Position numbers and translations under genes: made by a program. Below the pieces are notes generated by a model, which worked only from the letters and a program-made list of their open reading frames with translations, did no database searches and was not told where the DNA came from. Shown one piece after another: positions 53,516 through 62,356 of a DNA stretch of 64,000 nucleotides. The stretch is from Alistipes sp. Its GTDB lineage: Bacteria; Bacteroidota; Bacteroidia; Bacteroidales; Rikenellaceae. The stretch spans positions 62,001-126,000 of the forward strand of contig JALENN010000007.1 in the NCBI GenBank assembly GCA_022767745.1, given 5' to 3'. Every line of letters starts with the position of its first letter. Positions within the stretch are counted from its first letter, which is position 1.

Positions 53516-54394
53516 TCAGTAGAGATAGATGTTGTTCGACTTCATGTTGACGAACTTGTTTACGGCGAAGGCCGTGAAGAGCAGCGATATGATCACGCCG
53601 CAGAGGATCATCCCCGCGACGGTGATGCCTATCTGCATGAGTTGCGCCGTTGAGGTGGTTATCTCGGGCATCGTGCCGCTCAGGGCCGCTATCGAGCCTC
53701 CGAACAGCAGGCTTGCCGTCACTCCGGCCCACACGCCCTGCTTGGCGGCTGCGCCGAGGAAGGGGCGCATGATGTAGCCCTTGGTGGCGCCCACGAGTTT
53801 CAGTGTGTTGATCAGGTATCGGCGCGAGAATATGGCCAGACGTATGGTGTTGTTCAGCAGTATGAGCGATATGATGAGCAGCGCGCCGCCGAAGGCCGTC
53901 AGTACGATCGTGATCTTGGTGATGGTGGCATGCAGGCGTTCGATCGTGGCGGCGGGGTAGGCCACATATACCACGCCCTCGATGGCCGACATGCGGTCGG
54001 CCGCGACGTCGAGCGATTCGCGGTCAACGGCCGATACCGACACCTCGTAGCTGTTGCGCAGCGGGTTGTCCTGTATGATCTGCTCGATCTCGGCCTCGAA
54101 CATGCGGCGGAACTCCTCGTCGTTGATCTTCTCCTGCTTGTCGACATATTTTGCGGCCACGACGCCGTCGATGGCCATAAGCTCCTTCTCGATGCGCGTG
54201 CGGCCGCTCTCGTCGACATTGTCGTCGAGCTCTACCGACAGGGCTATGCCGTAACGCAGGTCGCGCGCCGTGCGCAGGGCCGTGGCGAGCATGTATCCTA
54301 CCGACCCCATGAGGAAGAGCACCAGAGCGATGCTCACGGTCGATACCACGTATGATCGGCGTACCTTACGCCGCAGTCGTTTGTCGTCTCTCAT
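53516..54394 (-). CDS. ftsX: Cell division protein FtsX
   Basis: The 292-residue protein has an N-terminal membrane segment (VVSTVSIALVLFLMGSVGYML), an extracytoplasmic domain (about 50-165) and three C-terminal membrane segments (ITIVLTAFGGALLIISLIL, GVWAGVTASLLFGGSIAAL, GITVAGMILCGVIISLLF) with RLAIFSRRYLINTLKLVGAT between them, as in FtsX. With FtsE it controls cell wall hydrolysis at division. It overlaps the end of the YfhO gene by 29 bases. Confidence 0.92.
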   Translation of the reverse strand: MRDDKRLRRKVRRSYVVSTVSIALVLFLMGSVGYMLATALRTARDLRYGIALSVELDDNVDESGRTRIEKELMAIDGVVAAKYVDKQEKINDEEFRRMFEAEIEQIIQDNPLRNSYEVSVSAVDRESLDVAADRMSAIEGVVYVAYPAATIERLHATITKITIVLTAFGGALLIISLILLNNTIRLAIFSRRYLINTLKLVGATKGYIMRPFLGAAAKQGVWAGVTASLLFGGSIAALSGTMPEITTSTAQLMQIGITVAGMILCGVIISLLFTAFAVNKFVNMKSNNIYLY

Positions 54395-56852
54395 TGCGTA
54401 TAACGATTATAACGGTTACGATGAATGCCGCGAGCACTGCCAGCGAGAATGCCAGCGTCACGCCCTCGACCACGCCCCATGCGGGTGCGCGGTAGCGCCA
54501 CTCGACGGTGTGCTCGCCCGCGGGCAGCTCCAGCGCCCGCAGTATGTAGTCGGCGCGCAGGGGACGCACCTCCTCGCCGTCGACATAGGCACGCCATCCC
54601 TTGCGGGTGTATATCTCCGAGAATACGGCCAGCGCGTCGCCCTCGGCTCGGGCCGTGTAACGCAGGTAGTTGGGACGGTACTCGTCGAGGGTGATGGAGC
54701 CTGTGGCGAAGTTGTAGTTCGCGGGCAGGAATTCGTCGCTCATGACGGCCTCGCGTCTGGTGTCGACCTCGCCGGTGAGGCTAATCTCCTCCTCGGGCGA
54801 GGCGGCGCGCACGACGCTCTCCACCATCCATGCGGCGCCGTTGGCGGTGGTGCGTGTGGTGACATCGTCGGCCGTGGCCGTGGGGCCTATTACGTAGCGT
54901 ACGTTGAGCATGTCGAGTATGCCCTCGTCGCCCTGCGCAAGGTAGCGGTCGATCATGTCCTGATAGCGCGACAGCTTGGCGCCGTGGTATCCGCCGACAG
55001 AGCGGTGGAAGTACGATGTGGTGGCGTCGTTGAAGGTCGATACCGAGGTGTTGAGCACGCGGTATGCGGGATCCTTGTCCTGCATGATCAGCTTGTCGGC
55101 CTCGGTGGGGGTGATGCGGGCCGTGCGTGCGGGCACGAAGCTCTTCCACGAGAGGTATCGGGTGTCGACCGTGACAAGGTCGGCTGCGACGATTGCGGCC
55201 AGCACGACGCAGAGCGCTGCGCCGCTCTTAATCAGCTTGCGGCGCGTGTAGAGAAGCATTGCGGCCGCTGCGGCGGCTATGATTAGCAGCGAGCGCCATG
55301 CGTCGGCACGCATGACGGCGGCGCGTTCGTCAGCCATGGCCGAGGCGACGCTCCATCCCATCTTCTCGTGCAGGCCCTGGCGTACATAATCATCTCCGCC
55401 CTGCTCGAGCAGCATCTGCCGGAATTGCTCGGTGAGCGAAGCTCCGTCGTGCTGCATGCCGAAGTCGAAGAGCGAGCGGCCGCCTGCGATGAGTATGAGC
55501 AGCAGGGCGGCGCATATTGCGGCCGAGCGGATGACGGTGCGCGAGAGCTGCCTTGTCTGTTTGTCGTCGCGGCGCTCCAGCGCGAGGCCTATGCCGAACG
55601 CTGCGAGCAGCGGCAGCGTCCACTGCGCCACCACGAGTGCCATCGACACGGTGCGGAACTTGTTGTATCCGGGCAGGTAGCGCATGAGCAGCTCGGTCAG
55701 CCACATCATGTTGTTGCCCCATGCCATGAAGAGCGTGAGGAGCGTGGCGGCGACGATCCACCACCTCTGGCGGCCCGGCAGCAGCATGAGGCCCACGAGG
55801 GCGAGGAATATTACCGCGGCGCCGAGATATGTCGGGCCGGCGGTGTAGGGCTGGTCGCCCCAGTAGCGGGGCATGTACTGCGCGGCCTGCTCCATGCCGT
55901 AGGGACGCAGGGCGTCGGCTACGGGTCCGTCGGCGGCGAAGACGTCACTCGATGCACCGCCCATAAGGTCGGGCACGAGCGTGTTCAGGGTCTCGGTCTT
56001 GCCGTAGCTCCATGCCGTGGCGTACTGCAGGTCGAGCCCCTCGTCGCCGTGCGCGCCCTCGGCCACGAGCTCCGATCCGCCGCGCGTGGTCTCCTTCGAG
56101 TGCTGCAGCGTGTACCACAGCGGGGCGAAGTTCGACCCCACGGCGGCTATGCCCGCCACCGCGAGCAGGGCGGTGCGGCGTGCAAAGTCGCGCCCGCGTT
56201 TCGAGCGCAGGGCTATGATGCCCTCGCTTATCCACAGGGCGGCCATCGCCAGCAGGAAGTAGTATGTTATCTGCGGGTGGTTGGCGCCTATCTCGAGCGA
56301 CGTGAACAGCGCCGTGAGTGCTGCGCCGGCCCACATGTTGCGGCGCAGGGTGAAGTATGCCCCCGCCATCATGAGCGGCGCATAGACCAGGGCCCACATC
56401 TTTGTTATGTGGCCCGCGCCTATGATGAGCATGAAGTATGTCGAGAATCCGTATGCTAGGGCTGCCACAAGCCCCACCCACGGCGAGAGGCCGAACAGGA
56501 GCATGGCGATCCACATGGCCGTCATCGAGAAGAAGAGGAACGAGGCGGGCGTGTCGATCACCTTTACGATCTTGCCTATGGTTCCCTTTACGGCCTGCGC
56601 CGGATACTTTACGTTTATGAGGAATGCCGGCATGCCGCCGAACATGCGTCCCGTCCACTGTGCGTCCTCGCCCGTGGCCTCGCGGTTGTCGAGTATATCC
56701 TTGCACATGCCTTCGTACTGCTGCACGTCGTGCTGCACGAGCGTCTGTCCGCTGAACTGCGGCGCGAAGTATAGCGCCGCCACGACAAAGAAGAGTACGA
56801 TGGCGGCGACGTAGCCTGCGGCTTTCCTGTATGACGGGTTCTGGATATTCAT
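54366..56852 (-). CDS. YfhO family membrane protein
   Basis: The 828-residue protein starts MNIQNPSYRKAAGYVAAIVL at 56852 (an ATG five codons upstream, at 56867, is possible). It has about a dozen membrane segments and YfhO-type features: GMCKDILDNREATGEDAQWTG, FLFFSMTAMWIAMLLFGLSP, LEIGANHPQITYYFLL and a soluble C-terminal part (VDGEEVRPLRADYILRALEL). Gram-positive YfhO is tied to lipoteichoic acid glycosylation; in Bacteroidetes its role in surface glycan assembly is only presumed. A much longer open frame upstream is chance read-through. Confidence 0.9.
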   Translation of the reverse strand: MNIQNPSYRKAAGYVAAIVLFFVVAALYFAPQFSGQTLVQHDVQQYEGMCKDILDNREATGEDAQWTGRMFGGMPAFLINVKYPAQAVKGTIGKIVKVIDTPASFLFFSMTAMWIAMLLFGLSPWVGLVAALAYGFSTYFMLIIGAGHITKMWALVYAPLMMAGAYFTLRRNMWAGAALTALFTSLEIGANHPQITYYFLLAMAALWISEGIIALRSKRGRDFARRTALLAVAGIAAVGSNFAPLWYTLQHSKETTRGGSELVAEGAHGDEGLDLQYATAWSYGKTETLNTLVPDLMGGASSDVFAADGPVADALRPYGMEQAAQYMPRYWGDQPYTAGPTYLGAAVIFLALVGLMLLPGRQRWWIVAATLLTLFMAWGNNMMWLTELLMRYLPGYNKFRTVSMALVVAQWTLPLLAAFGIGLALERRDDKQTRQLSRTVIRSAAICAALLLILIAGGRSLFDFGMQHDGASLTEQFRQMLLEQGGDDYVRQGLHEKMGWSVASAMADERAAVMRADAWRSLLIIAAAAAAMLLYTRRKLIKSGAALCVVLAAIVAADLVTVDTRYLSWKSFVPARTARITPTEADKLIMQDKDPAYRVLNTSVSTFNDATTSYFHRSVGGYHGAKLSRYQDMIDRYLAQGDEGILDMLNVRYVIGPTATADDVTTRTTANGAAWMVESVVRAASPEEEISLTGEVDTRREAVMSDEFLPANYNFATGSITLDEYRPNYLRYTARAEGDALAVFSEIYTRKGWRAYVDGEEVRPLRADYILRALELPAGEHTVEWRYRAPAWGVVEGVTLAFSLAVLAAFIVTVIIVIRNERRQTTAA

Positions 56853-56876
56853 AATCGTGTAGGACATTAATCGGGT

Positions 56877-56884
56877 CAAAGTTA
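56877..56884 (-). promoter_or_regulatory. -7 element for the YfhO-ftsX unit
   Basis: On the minus strand TAACTTTG, 24 bases before the YfhO start. It lies back to back with the polyprenyl synthetase promoter. Confidence 0.55.
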
Positions 56885-56926
56885 CGAAAAACATTCCTTT
56901 TGCGGTGTTCGATTGCGAAAAATTAC

Positions 56927-56934
56927 TATATTTG
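56927..56934 (+). promoter_or_regulatory. -7 element for the polyprenyl synthetase gene
   Basis: TATATTTG, 32 bases before the ATG at 56967. TTTG occurs 24 bases upstream, longer than the usual spacer. Confidence 0.55.
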
Positions 56935-56966
56935 CAAAACCAACAATTTGTGCTAAAAAGCCTGCT

Positions 56967-57977
56967 ATGATAAGTCTTGATGCAATTCGCGCTCCGATAG
57001 CCTCGGATTTGGAGGCGTTTGAAGAGTTCGTAAAGAGCCGTTTCAGCTCGGAGGGCAAATTGATGTCGGAGATGCTGACGCATACGCTGACCTCGCGCGG
57101 TAAGGGTCTGCGTCCCATCATCGTTATGCTCACGTCGGCGCTCACGTCGGCGGCGAACAACCGTACATGGGTGGCGGGCGAGCGCAACTGTTCGATGCGC
57201 ACCTATCTGGCCGCCATGATGGTGGAGATGCTCCACACGGCGTCGCTCGTGCATGACGACGTTATCGACCAGGCCGACACGCGCCGCGGGTGCCCCTCGG
57301 CCAATGCCCTGTGGCAGTCGCGCAACGCCGTGGTGATGGGCGACTACATCCTGGCGCGGACGATGGCCTCGGGCATGGAGAGCGCGCAGTACGATCTGGT
57401 GTCGCATATCATAGGATCGGTCGCCACGTTGTGCGAGGGCGAGGTGTTGCAGAGCCAGCACGCGCACGACATGGATACCACACGTCAGGACTACCTCGAG
57501 ATCATATACAAGAAGACGGCGAGCCTCATCAGCGTGAGTGCCTCGGCCGGCGCCGTGTCGGTCATAGCGTCGCGCAGCGACGTGGAGCAGATGCGCCGCT
57601 TCGGCGAGGCGCTGGGTATGGCGTTCCAGATTCAGGACGACATCCTTGACTACAGCCGCTCGGCCCATACGGGCAAGCCCGCCAACAACGACCTGCGCGA
57701 GCGCAAGATCACGCTGCCGTTGATCGAGGTGCTGGAGCGTTGCACTCCGGCCGAGCGCGTGCAGCTGCTCGACCGCCTGTCGCAGTGCGCGACGGACCCC
57801 GCGGCCGTGGATTACATCCAGGGCGTGGTGGAGAATGCCGGCGGCCTTGTGCTGGCGGGACGTACGATGCAGACGTATATCGACCGCGCGGTGCAGATCG
57901 TGTCGCAGTATGGCGACTCGCCCTACCGTTCGGCCTTGGTCAACCTGTGTGCCTACGTGGCCGAGCGTGACCGTTAG
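56967..57977 (+). CDS. Polyprenyl diphosphate synthase (trans-isoprenyl)
   Basis: The 336-residue protein has both Asp-rich motifs: DDVIDQAD (97-104) within SLVHDDVIDQADTRRGCPSA, and IQDDILDYS further on, plus GKGLRPIIVM. It builds long-chain prenyl diphosphates, most likely the menaquinone side chain; the product length is not certain from sequence. The ATG at 56967 is chosen because the earlier frame lies over the promoter. Confidence 0.93.
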   Translation: MISLDAIRAPIASDLEAFEEFVKSRFSSEGKLMSEMLTHTLTSRGKGLRPIIVMLTSALTSAANNRTWVAGERNCSMRTYLAAMMVEMLHTASLVHDDVIDQADTRRGCPSANALWQSRNAVVMGDYILARTMASGMESAQYDLVSHIIGSVATLCEGEVLQSQHAHDMDTTRQDYLEIIYKKTASLISVSASAGAVSVIASRSDVEQMRRFGEALGMAFQIQDDILDYSRSAHTGKPANNDLRERKITLPLIEVLERCTPAERVQLLDRLSQCATDPAAVDYIQGVVENAGGLVLAGRTMQTYIDRAVQIVSQYGDSPYRSALVNLCAYVAERDR

Positions 57978-58252
57978 GCGGCCCGAGAGCAGGCCTTGCG
58001 GCAGCAGGGGGGGGAGAAACGAAATATGGATATGGAAAGCGGCGGAGCGTATCCGTCGGTTTTCCGCAGGGAATGATATTTGGAAATAAGGCCGGCAGGC
58101 GGCGGCTCCGTGATTCGGGGTCGTGGAATCGCGTGCCGACGGGAAAATATGAGGGTGTGTGACTGTCGCCTCGGTGTGGCGGCGCATCCCCGGGATGAAA
58201 ACGGAGAGAGAGTAAGAACCAATAATTTTATTAACCAATCTAAAAACTAAAA

Positions 58253-59527
58253 ATGGAAACAAAACAACAAAAAAGTAATGTTTTGGCTATTGCGGTGATG
58301 TTCCTGCTCTTCTTCATGATCGCATTCGTGACCAATTTCGCCGGTTCGATGGGTGTAATCGTGAAGAACCAGTTCGGCGCATCAAACGCCATGGCCCAGT
58401 TGGGAACTCTGGCCAACTTCATCGCCTACGCTTGCATGGGTATCCCCGCAGGTATCATCCTCAAGCGTAGGGGTTACAAGTTCACGTCGCTGGCTGCCGC
58501 CACGGTAGGTTTCGTCGGCGTGGGTATCCAGTTCCTCTCGGGTTATGTCGAGTCGTTCGGCGTATATGTCCTGGGTGCGTTCGTGGCCGGATTCTCTATG
58601 TGTATGCTTAATATCGTGGTTAACCCCATGCTCAACACCCTCGGTGGTGGCGGCAACCGCGGTAACCAGCTCATCCAGTTCGGCGGTTCGTGCAACTCGA
58701 TCGGCGGTACGCTGGCTCCCATCCTGCTGGGTTACCTTATCGGCGGTTCGATGGAGACGGCAAGCGTCAGCGACGCTGCTCCCGCAATGATCGCCGCCAT
58801 GGCCATCTTCGCCCTGGCGTTCCTGATCATCCTGCTGTCGAATATCCCCGAGCCCCACATGGAGACGGCCGAGGAGAAGGCTGCCCGCAAGAACGGTACC
58901 GCTGCCAAGGATCCTCACGGTCCCATGTCGTTCCGTCACTTCGTGCTGGGTGCCATCGCCATCTTCTTCTATGTAGGTGTCGAGGTGGGTATCCCCAATA
59001 CGGCCAACCTCTACATGTCGGGTCTTGAGGGCGTAGGTCCCGCCGTCGCAGGTACGCTCGTCGGCTTCTACTGGTTCCTTATGATGTGCGGCCGTCTGAT
59101 CGGTGGCGTCGTAGGCGGTAAGGTGTCGAGCAAGGTGATGCTCTCTACCGTATGTTCGGTGGCTCTGCTCTTCGTGCTCTGCATCATGTTTATCCCCGAG
59201 ACCGTTACCGTTACCGTACCCATCGCCAATGCACAGGTGCCCGTGAGCATGGTGTTCATGTTCCTCTGCGGTCTGTGTACGTCGGTAATGTGGGGTTCGA
59301 TCTTCAACCTTGCTGCCGAGGGTCTCGGTAAGTACACTCCCGCCGCTTCGGGTATCTTCATGGCCCTGGTTTGCGGTGGTGGCGTGCTGCCCTTCGTACA
59401 GGGTCTGGCTGCCGATGCAGTAGGCTTCATCCAGAGCTACTGGGTTATCGTTGTAGGTATCCTCTACATGCTCTTCTACGCCCTGGTCGGCTCGAAGAAC
59501 GTCAACAAGGACATCCCCGTGGAGTAA
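58253..59527 (+). CDS. MFS transporter, FHS family (sugar:H+ symporter-like)
   Basis: The 424-residue protein has about twelve membrane segments. It starts METKQQKSNVLAIAVMFLLF and carries FHS-type sequences (LGTLANFIAYACMGIPAGIIL, MLNIVVNPMLNTLGGGG, QLIQFGGSCNSIGGTLAPIL, YVGVEVGIPNTANLYM). FHS members include the fucose permease FucP and glucose/galactose transporters. No sugar-catabolic genes are next to it, so the substrate is open. The 275-base upstream gap contains a run of eight G (58007-58014) but no clear promoter. Confidence 0.9.
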   Translation: METKQQKSNVLAIAVMFLLFFMIAFVTNFAGSMGVIVKNQFGASNAMAQLGTLANFIAYACMGIPAGIILKRRGYKFTSLAAATVGFVGVGIQFLSGYVESFGVYVLGAFVAGFSMCMLNIVVNPMLNTLGGGGNRGNQLIQFGGSCNSIGGTLAPILLGYLIGGSMETASVSDAAPAMIAAMAIFALAFLIILLSNIPEPHMETAEEKAARKNGTAAKDPHGPMSFRHFVLGAIAIFFYVGVEVGIPNTANLYMSGLEGVGPAVAGTLVGFYWFLMMCGRLIGGVVGGKVSSKVMLSTVCSVALLFVLCIMFIPETVTVTVPIANAQVPVSMVFMFLCGLCTSVMWGSIFNLAAEGLGKYTPAASGIFMALVCGGGVLPFVQGLAADAVGFIQSYWVIVVGILYMLFYALVGSKNVNKDIPVE

Positions 59528-59546
59528 TCTCCGCGTGACGATACAC

Positions 59547-59582
59547 GGCGGCCTTCATTTCGGTGGAGGCCGCCTTTTTTTT
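59547..59582 (+). terminator. Terminator after the FHS transporter gene
   Basis: An 8-base-pair stem GGCGGCCT / AGGCCGCC with a 12-base loop is followed by eight T. Confidence 0.92.
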
Positions 59583-59749
59583 GTACGGCGGGTGCCGTAT
59601 GCCGTAAAATGCGTTCTGCTGGTGGGCGTTTTGCGTCTCTTTGTCCGTTTTGCGCGGGGCCGGGGCACGTCGGGTTGATAAATTTCGTACCTTTGGTTGA
59701 CGCTCCGCCCGGGCGGACGTTGTGCCGAGGGTGAAAATGACGTTTTTTA

Positions 59750-59781
59750 TTTGGCTTTGCAGCAACGTTTTCCTAATTTTG
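59750..59781 (+). promoter_or_regulatory. Promoter of the sulfatase gene
   Basis: TTTG at 59750-59753, 20 bases, then TAATTTTG at 59774-59781. The leader is about 50 bases. A second TAnnTTTG (59688-59695) has no partner. The 313-base gap 59528-59840 holds only these and the terminator of the preceding gene. Confidence 0.78.
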
Positions 59782-59840
59782 TAGGGATGTGGCGCGGCGG
59801 AGGGTCGTGCCGCCGAAACAGCCGATAACATACTGACGAT

Positions 59841-61388
59841 ATGCACACGAACAGTCTTCCCCGAAGATTCGGGTATGCGGCGCTGGGCCTCTCGGCGCTT
59901 GCGGCCGCAGGGTGCGGCGGTGCGCCTTCGCGCCCCAATGTGATCATAATCTACGGTGACGATGTGGGCTACGGCGACCTGAGCTGTAACGGCGACTACT
60001 CGACCGTCGCCACGCCCAATGTCGAGCGTCTGGCGGCCGAGGGCGTGCGTTTCACCGCGGCACACACTACATCGTCGACGAGTACGCCGGCGCGCTTCGG
60101 CCTGCTTACGGGTATTTACCCGTGGCGTGTGCCGGGTACGGGCATCGCTCCTGGCGATGCGGCCATGATCATCAAGCCCGACTACTATACGCTTCCCGAC
60201 ATGATGCGCGAGGCGGGATATACCACGGCCGCCGTAGGCAAGTGGCACCTCGGCCTGGGCGACAAGCGCGGCGAACAGGACTGGAACGGGCGCATTACGC
60301 CCGGACTGGAGGATATCGGATTCGACTATTCGTTCATCATGGCGGCTACGGGCGACCGCGTGCCGTGTGTCTATATCGAGGACGGCCGTGTCGTGGGGCT
60401 CGACCCCGCGGACCCTATCGAGGTGAGCTACTCGAAGCCGTTCGAGGGAGAGCCTACGGGGCGCGACAACCCCGAGCTGCTGACCAAGCTGCGTCCCTCA
60501 CACGGGCACGACATGGCTATCGTGAACGGCGTCTCGCGCATCGGGTGGATGCGTGGCGGCCGCAGCGCGCTGTGGGTCGACGAGGAGATATGCGACCGCA
60601 TCACGGAGAAGGCCGTGGATTTCATCCGCCGCAGTGCCGAGTCGGACAAGCCCTTCTTCCTCTACTTCGGCACGAACGACATACATGTGCCGCGCGTGCC
60701 CAACGAACGGTTTGCGGGCCGCAGTGGCATGGGGCCGCGCGGCGACGCCATCCTGTCGTTCGACTGGCAGGTGGGCGAGATAATGCGTGCGCTCGATTCG
60801 CTGGGTATAGCCGACAATACGCTGGTGATTCTCAGCAGCGACAACGGTCCCGTCATCGACGACGGATATGAGGACGGCGCCGTGGAGATGCTGGGCGACC
60901 ACCGTCCGTGGGGCGAGCAGCGCGGCGGCAAGTACAGCGCCTTCGAGGCGGGCACGCGTACACCTTTCGTGGTGCGCTGGCCCGACGGCGGCGTACGTGC
61001 GGGACGTGTGTCGGATGCGCTGATGAGCCATATCGACCTGTTTGCGTCGCTGGCCGAACTCGTGGGTGTCGAGATACCCGAGGGTGCGGCGCGCGACAGC
61101 CGTCCGGCTCTGCGCAGGCTTCTGGGACGCGACCGCAGCGACCGCGAGTGGGTTGTCGAGCAGAGTACGATGGGTGCCGTGGGCATCGTGCGCGACGGGT
61201 GGAAGTATATCGCCCCCACGCGCGGGCCGCGCTATGACCGCAATGTCGACATCGAGTTGGGCAACGACACCATCCCCCAGCTGTACGACTTGCGCAACGA
61301 CCCCGGCGAGCGTCACAACGTCGCCGCCGAGCATCCCGACATGGTACGGCAGATGAAGGCGTGCCTCGATTCGGTGAAGGTGCAGTAG
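59841..61388 (+). CDS. Serine-type sulfatase, lipoprotein
   Basis: The 515-residue protein has a signal with a lipobox (LAAAGC, Cys25), the metal site IIYGDDVGYGDL (Asp40, Asp41) and the sulfatase signature S-T-P-A-R at 81-85, where Ser81 is the residue converted to formylglycine, then GLLTGIYPWR. AVGKWHLG, TNDIHVPRVPNER and LSSDNGPVIDDGY complete the core. A serine at that position needs the radical SAM maturase anSME, which is not in this window. It is probably an enzyme of sulfated glycan breakdown; the substrate is unknown. Confidence 0.93.
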   Translation: MHTNSLPRRFGYAALGLSALAAAGCGGAPSRPNVIIIYGDDVGYGDLSCNGDYSTVATPNVERLAAEGVRFTAAHTTSSTSTPARFGLLTGIYPWRVPGTGIAPGDAAMIIKPDYYTLPDMMREAGYTTAAVGKWHLGLGDKRGEQDWNGRITPGLEDIGFDYSFIMAATGDRVPCVYIEDGRVVGLDPADPIEVSYSKPFEGEPTGRDNPELLTKLRPSHGHDMAIVNGVSRIGWMRGGRSALWVDEEICDRITEKAVDFIRRSAESDKPFFLYFGTNDIHVPRVPNERFAGRSGMGPRGDAILSFDWQVGEIMRALDSLGIADNTLVILSSDNGPVIDDGYEDGAVEMLGDHRPWGEQRGGKYSAFEAGTRTPFVVRWPDGGVRAGRVSDALMSHIDLFASLAELVGVEIPEGAARDSRPALRRLLGRDRSDREWVVEQSTMGAVGIVRDGWKYIAPTRGPRYDRNVDIELGNDTIPQLYDLRNDPGERHNVAAEHPDMVRQMKACLDSVKVQ

Positions 61389-61469
61389 CCTGCGGCTTTA
61401 ATGTGTATTTTGCAGTAATGGAATATCGGCCACGGGACGGGTCCCGGCGGCCGTAGCAAGGAATAGACT

Positions 61470-62282
61470 ATGACTAAGATCAAGGACAGATGCGTGCTCG
61501 TTACGGGCGGCGCATCGGGTATTGGCCGCATCATGGGTCGCATGGCCCTCGAGCGCGGGGCACGGCATCTTGTCGTGTGGGACATAAACGATATGGACGC
61601 CGAGGCTCTCGGGGCCGAGGCGGGGCGTACGTCGGCCGTCACCTGCTACAAGGTGGATGTGTCGGACAGCGCGGCCGTGGCCGAGGCATACGGCCGCGTG
61701 AAGCGCGAGTGCGGCGATGTCGACATACTGATCAACTGTGCGGGCATCGTCACCGGCAACAAGACCTTCGACCGCATGTCGCAGCGTGAGATCGACCGCA
61801 CGATGTCGATCAACGCCACGGCGCCGATGACCATAGCGCTGCAGATGCTGCCCGACATGATCGCGCGCGACTGCGGCCACGTGTGCAACATCGCCTCGGC
61901 GGCGGGTATGATATCGAATCCCCGCATGTCGGTGTATGTGGCGAGCAAGTGGGCCGTCATCGGGTGGTCGGACTCGGTGCGCATCGAGCTGCAGCAGGCC
62001 CGCAGCAACGTGCACGTCACCACCGTGGCGCCCTATTACATCAATACGGGTATGTTCGAGGGTGTCCATTCGCGCATCCTGCCCATTCTGAAGCCCGAGC
62101 CTACGGCGCGGCGCATCATCCGCGCCATCGAGCGCAACACCGACTTCTGCGGCATCCCTCTGGGATTCCACCTGATACGTTTCTTCCAGGGTTTGCTGCC
62201 CGTGTCGTGGTTCGACACCATATTCGGCCACTGGTGCGGCATATTCTCGGCCATGGACGGCTTTACGGGCCGGCGCAAGTGA
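61470..62282 (+). CDS. Short-chain dehydrogenase, SDR16C/retinol-dehydrogenase-like
   Basis: The 270-residue protein has GGASGIG (13-19), DVDILINCAG, catalytic Ser143 and the Tyr156/Lys160 pair in YVASK, so it is a functional classical SDR with NAD(P)-binding. The C-terminal hydrophobic segment (PLGFHLIRFFQGLLPVSWFD) and the SMDGFTGRRK-type end resemble the SDR16C group that oxidises lipophilic alcohols. The gene lies 81 bases after the sulfatase and 74 before an ALDH3-like aldehyde dehydrogenase, so an alcohol-aldehyde-acid route is plausible (inference). Confidence 0.88.
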   Translation: MTKIKDRCVLVTGGASGIGRIMGRMALERGARHLVVWDINDMDAEALGAEAGRTSAVTCYKVDVSDSAAVAEAYGRVKRECGDVDILINCAGIVTGNKTFDRMSQREIDRTMSINATAPMTIALQMLPDMIARDCGHVCNIASAAGMISNPRMSVYVASKWAVIGWSDSVRIELQQARSNVHVTTVAPYYINTGMFEGVHSRILPILKPEPTARRIIRAIERNTDFCGIPLGFHLIRFFQGLLPVSWFDTIFGHWCGIFSAMDGFTGRRK

Positions 62283-62356
62283 CATCGTACCCCGCGCGGG
62301 GAAGGTGGGGTTGGTGCGGCGACCCGATTTTGCAAACGGATTAAGAACTGAACGAT

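Noticed and set aside
58007..58014. Run of eight G upstream of the FHS transporter as a phase-variation switch
   Set aside because: It is about 240 bases from the start codon and not at a recognisable promoter, so a switching role cannot be argued.
56853..58262. Open extension of the YfhO frame upstream to 58262
   Set aside because: It runs antisense through the polyprenyl synthetase gene and the divergent promoters; YfhO family sequence begins at 56852.
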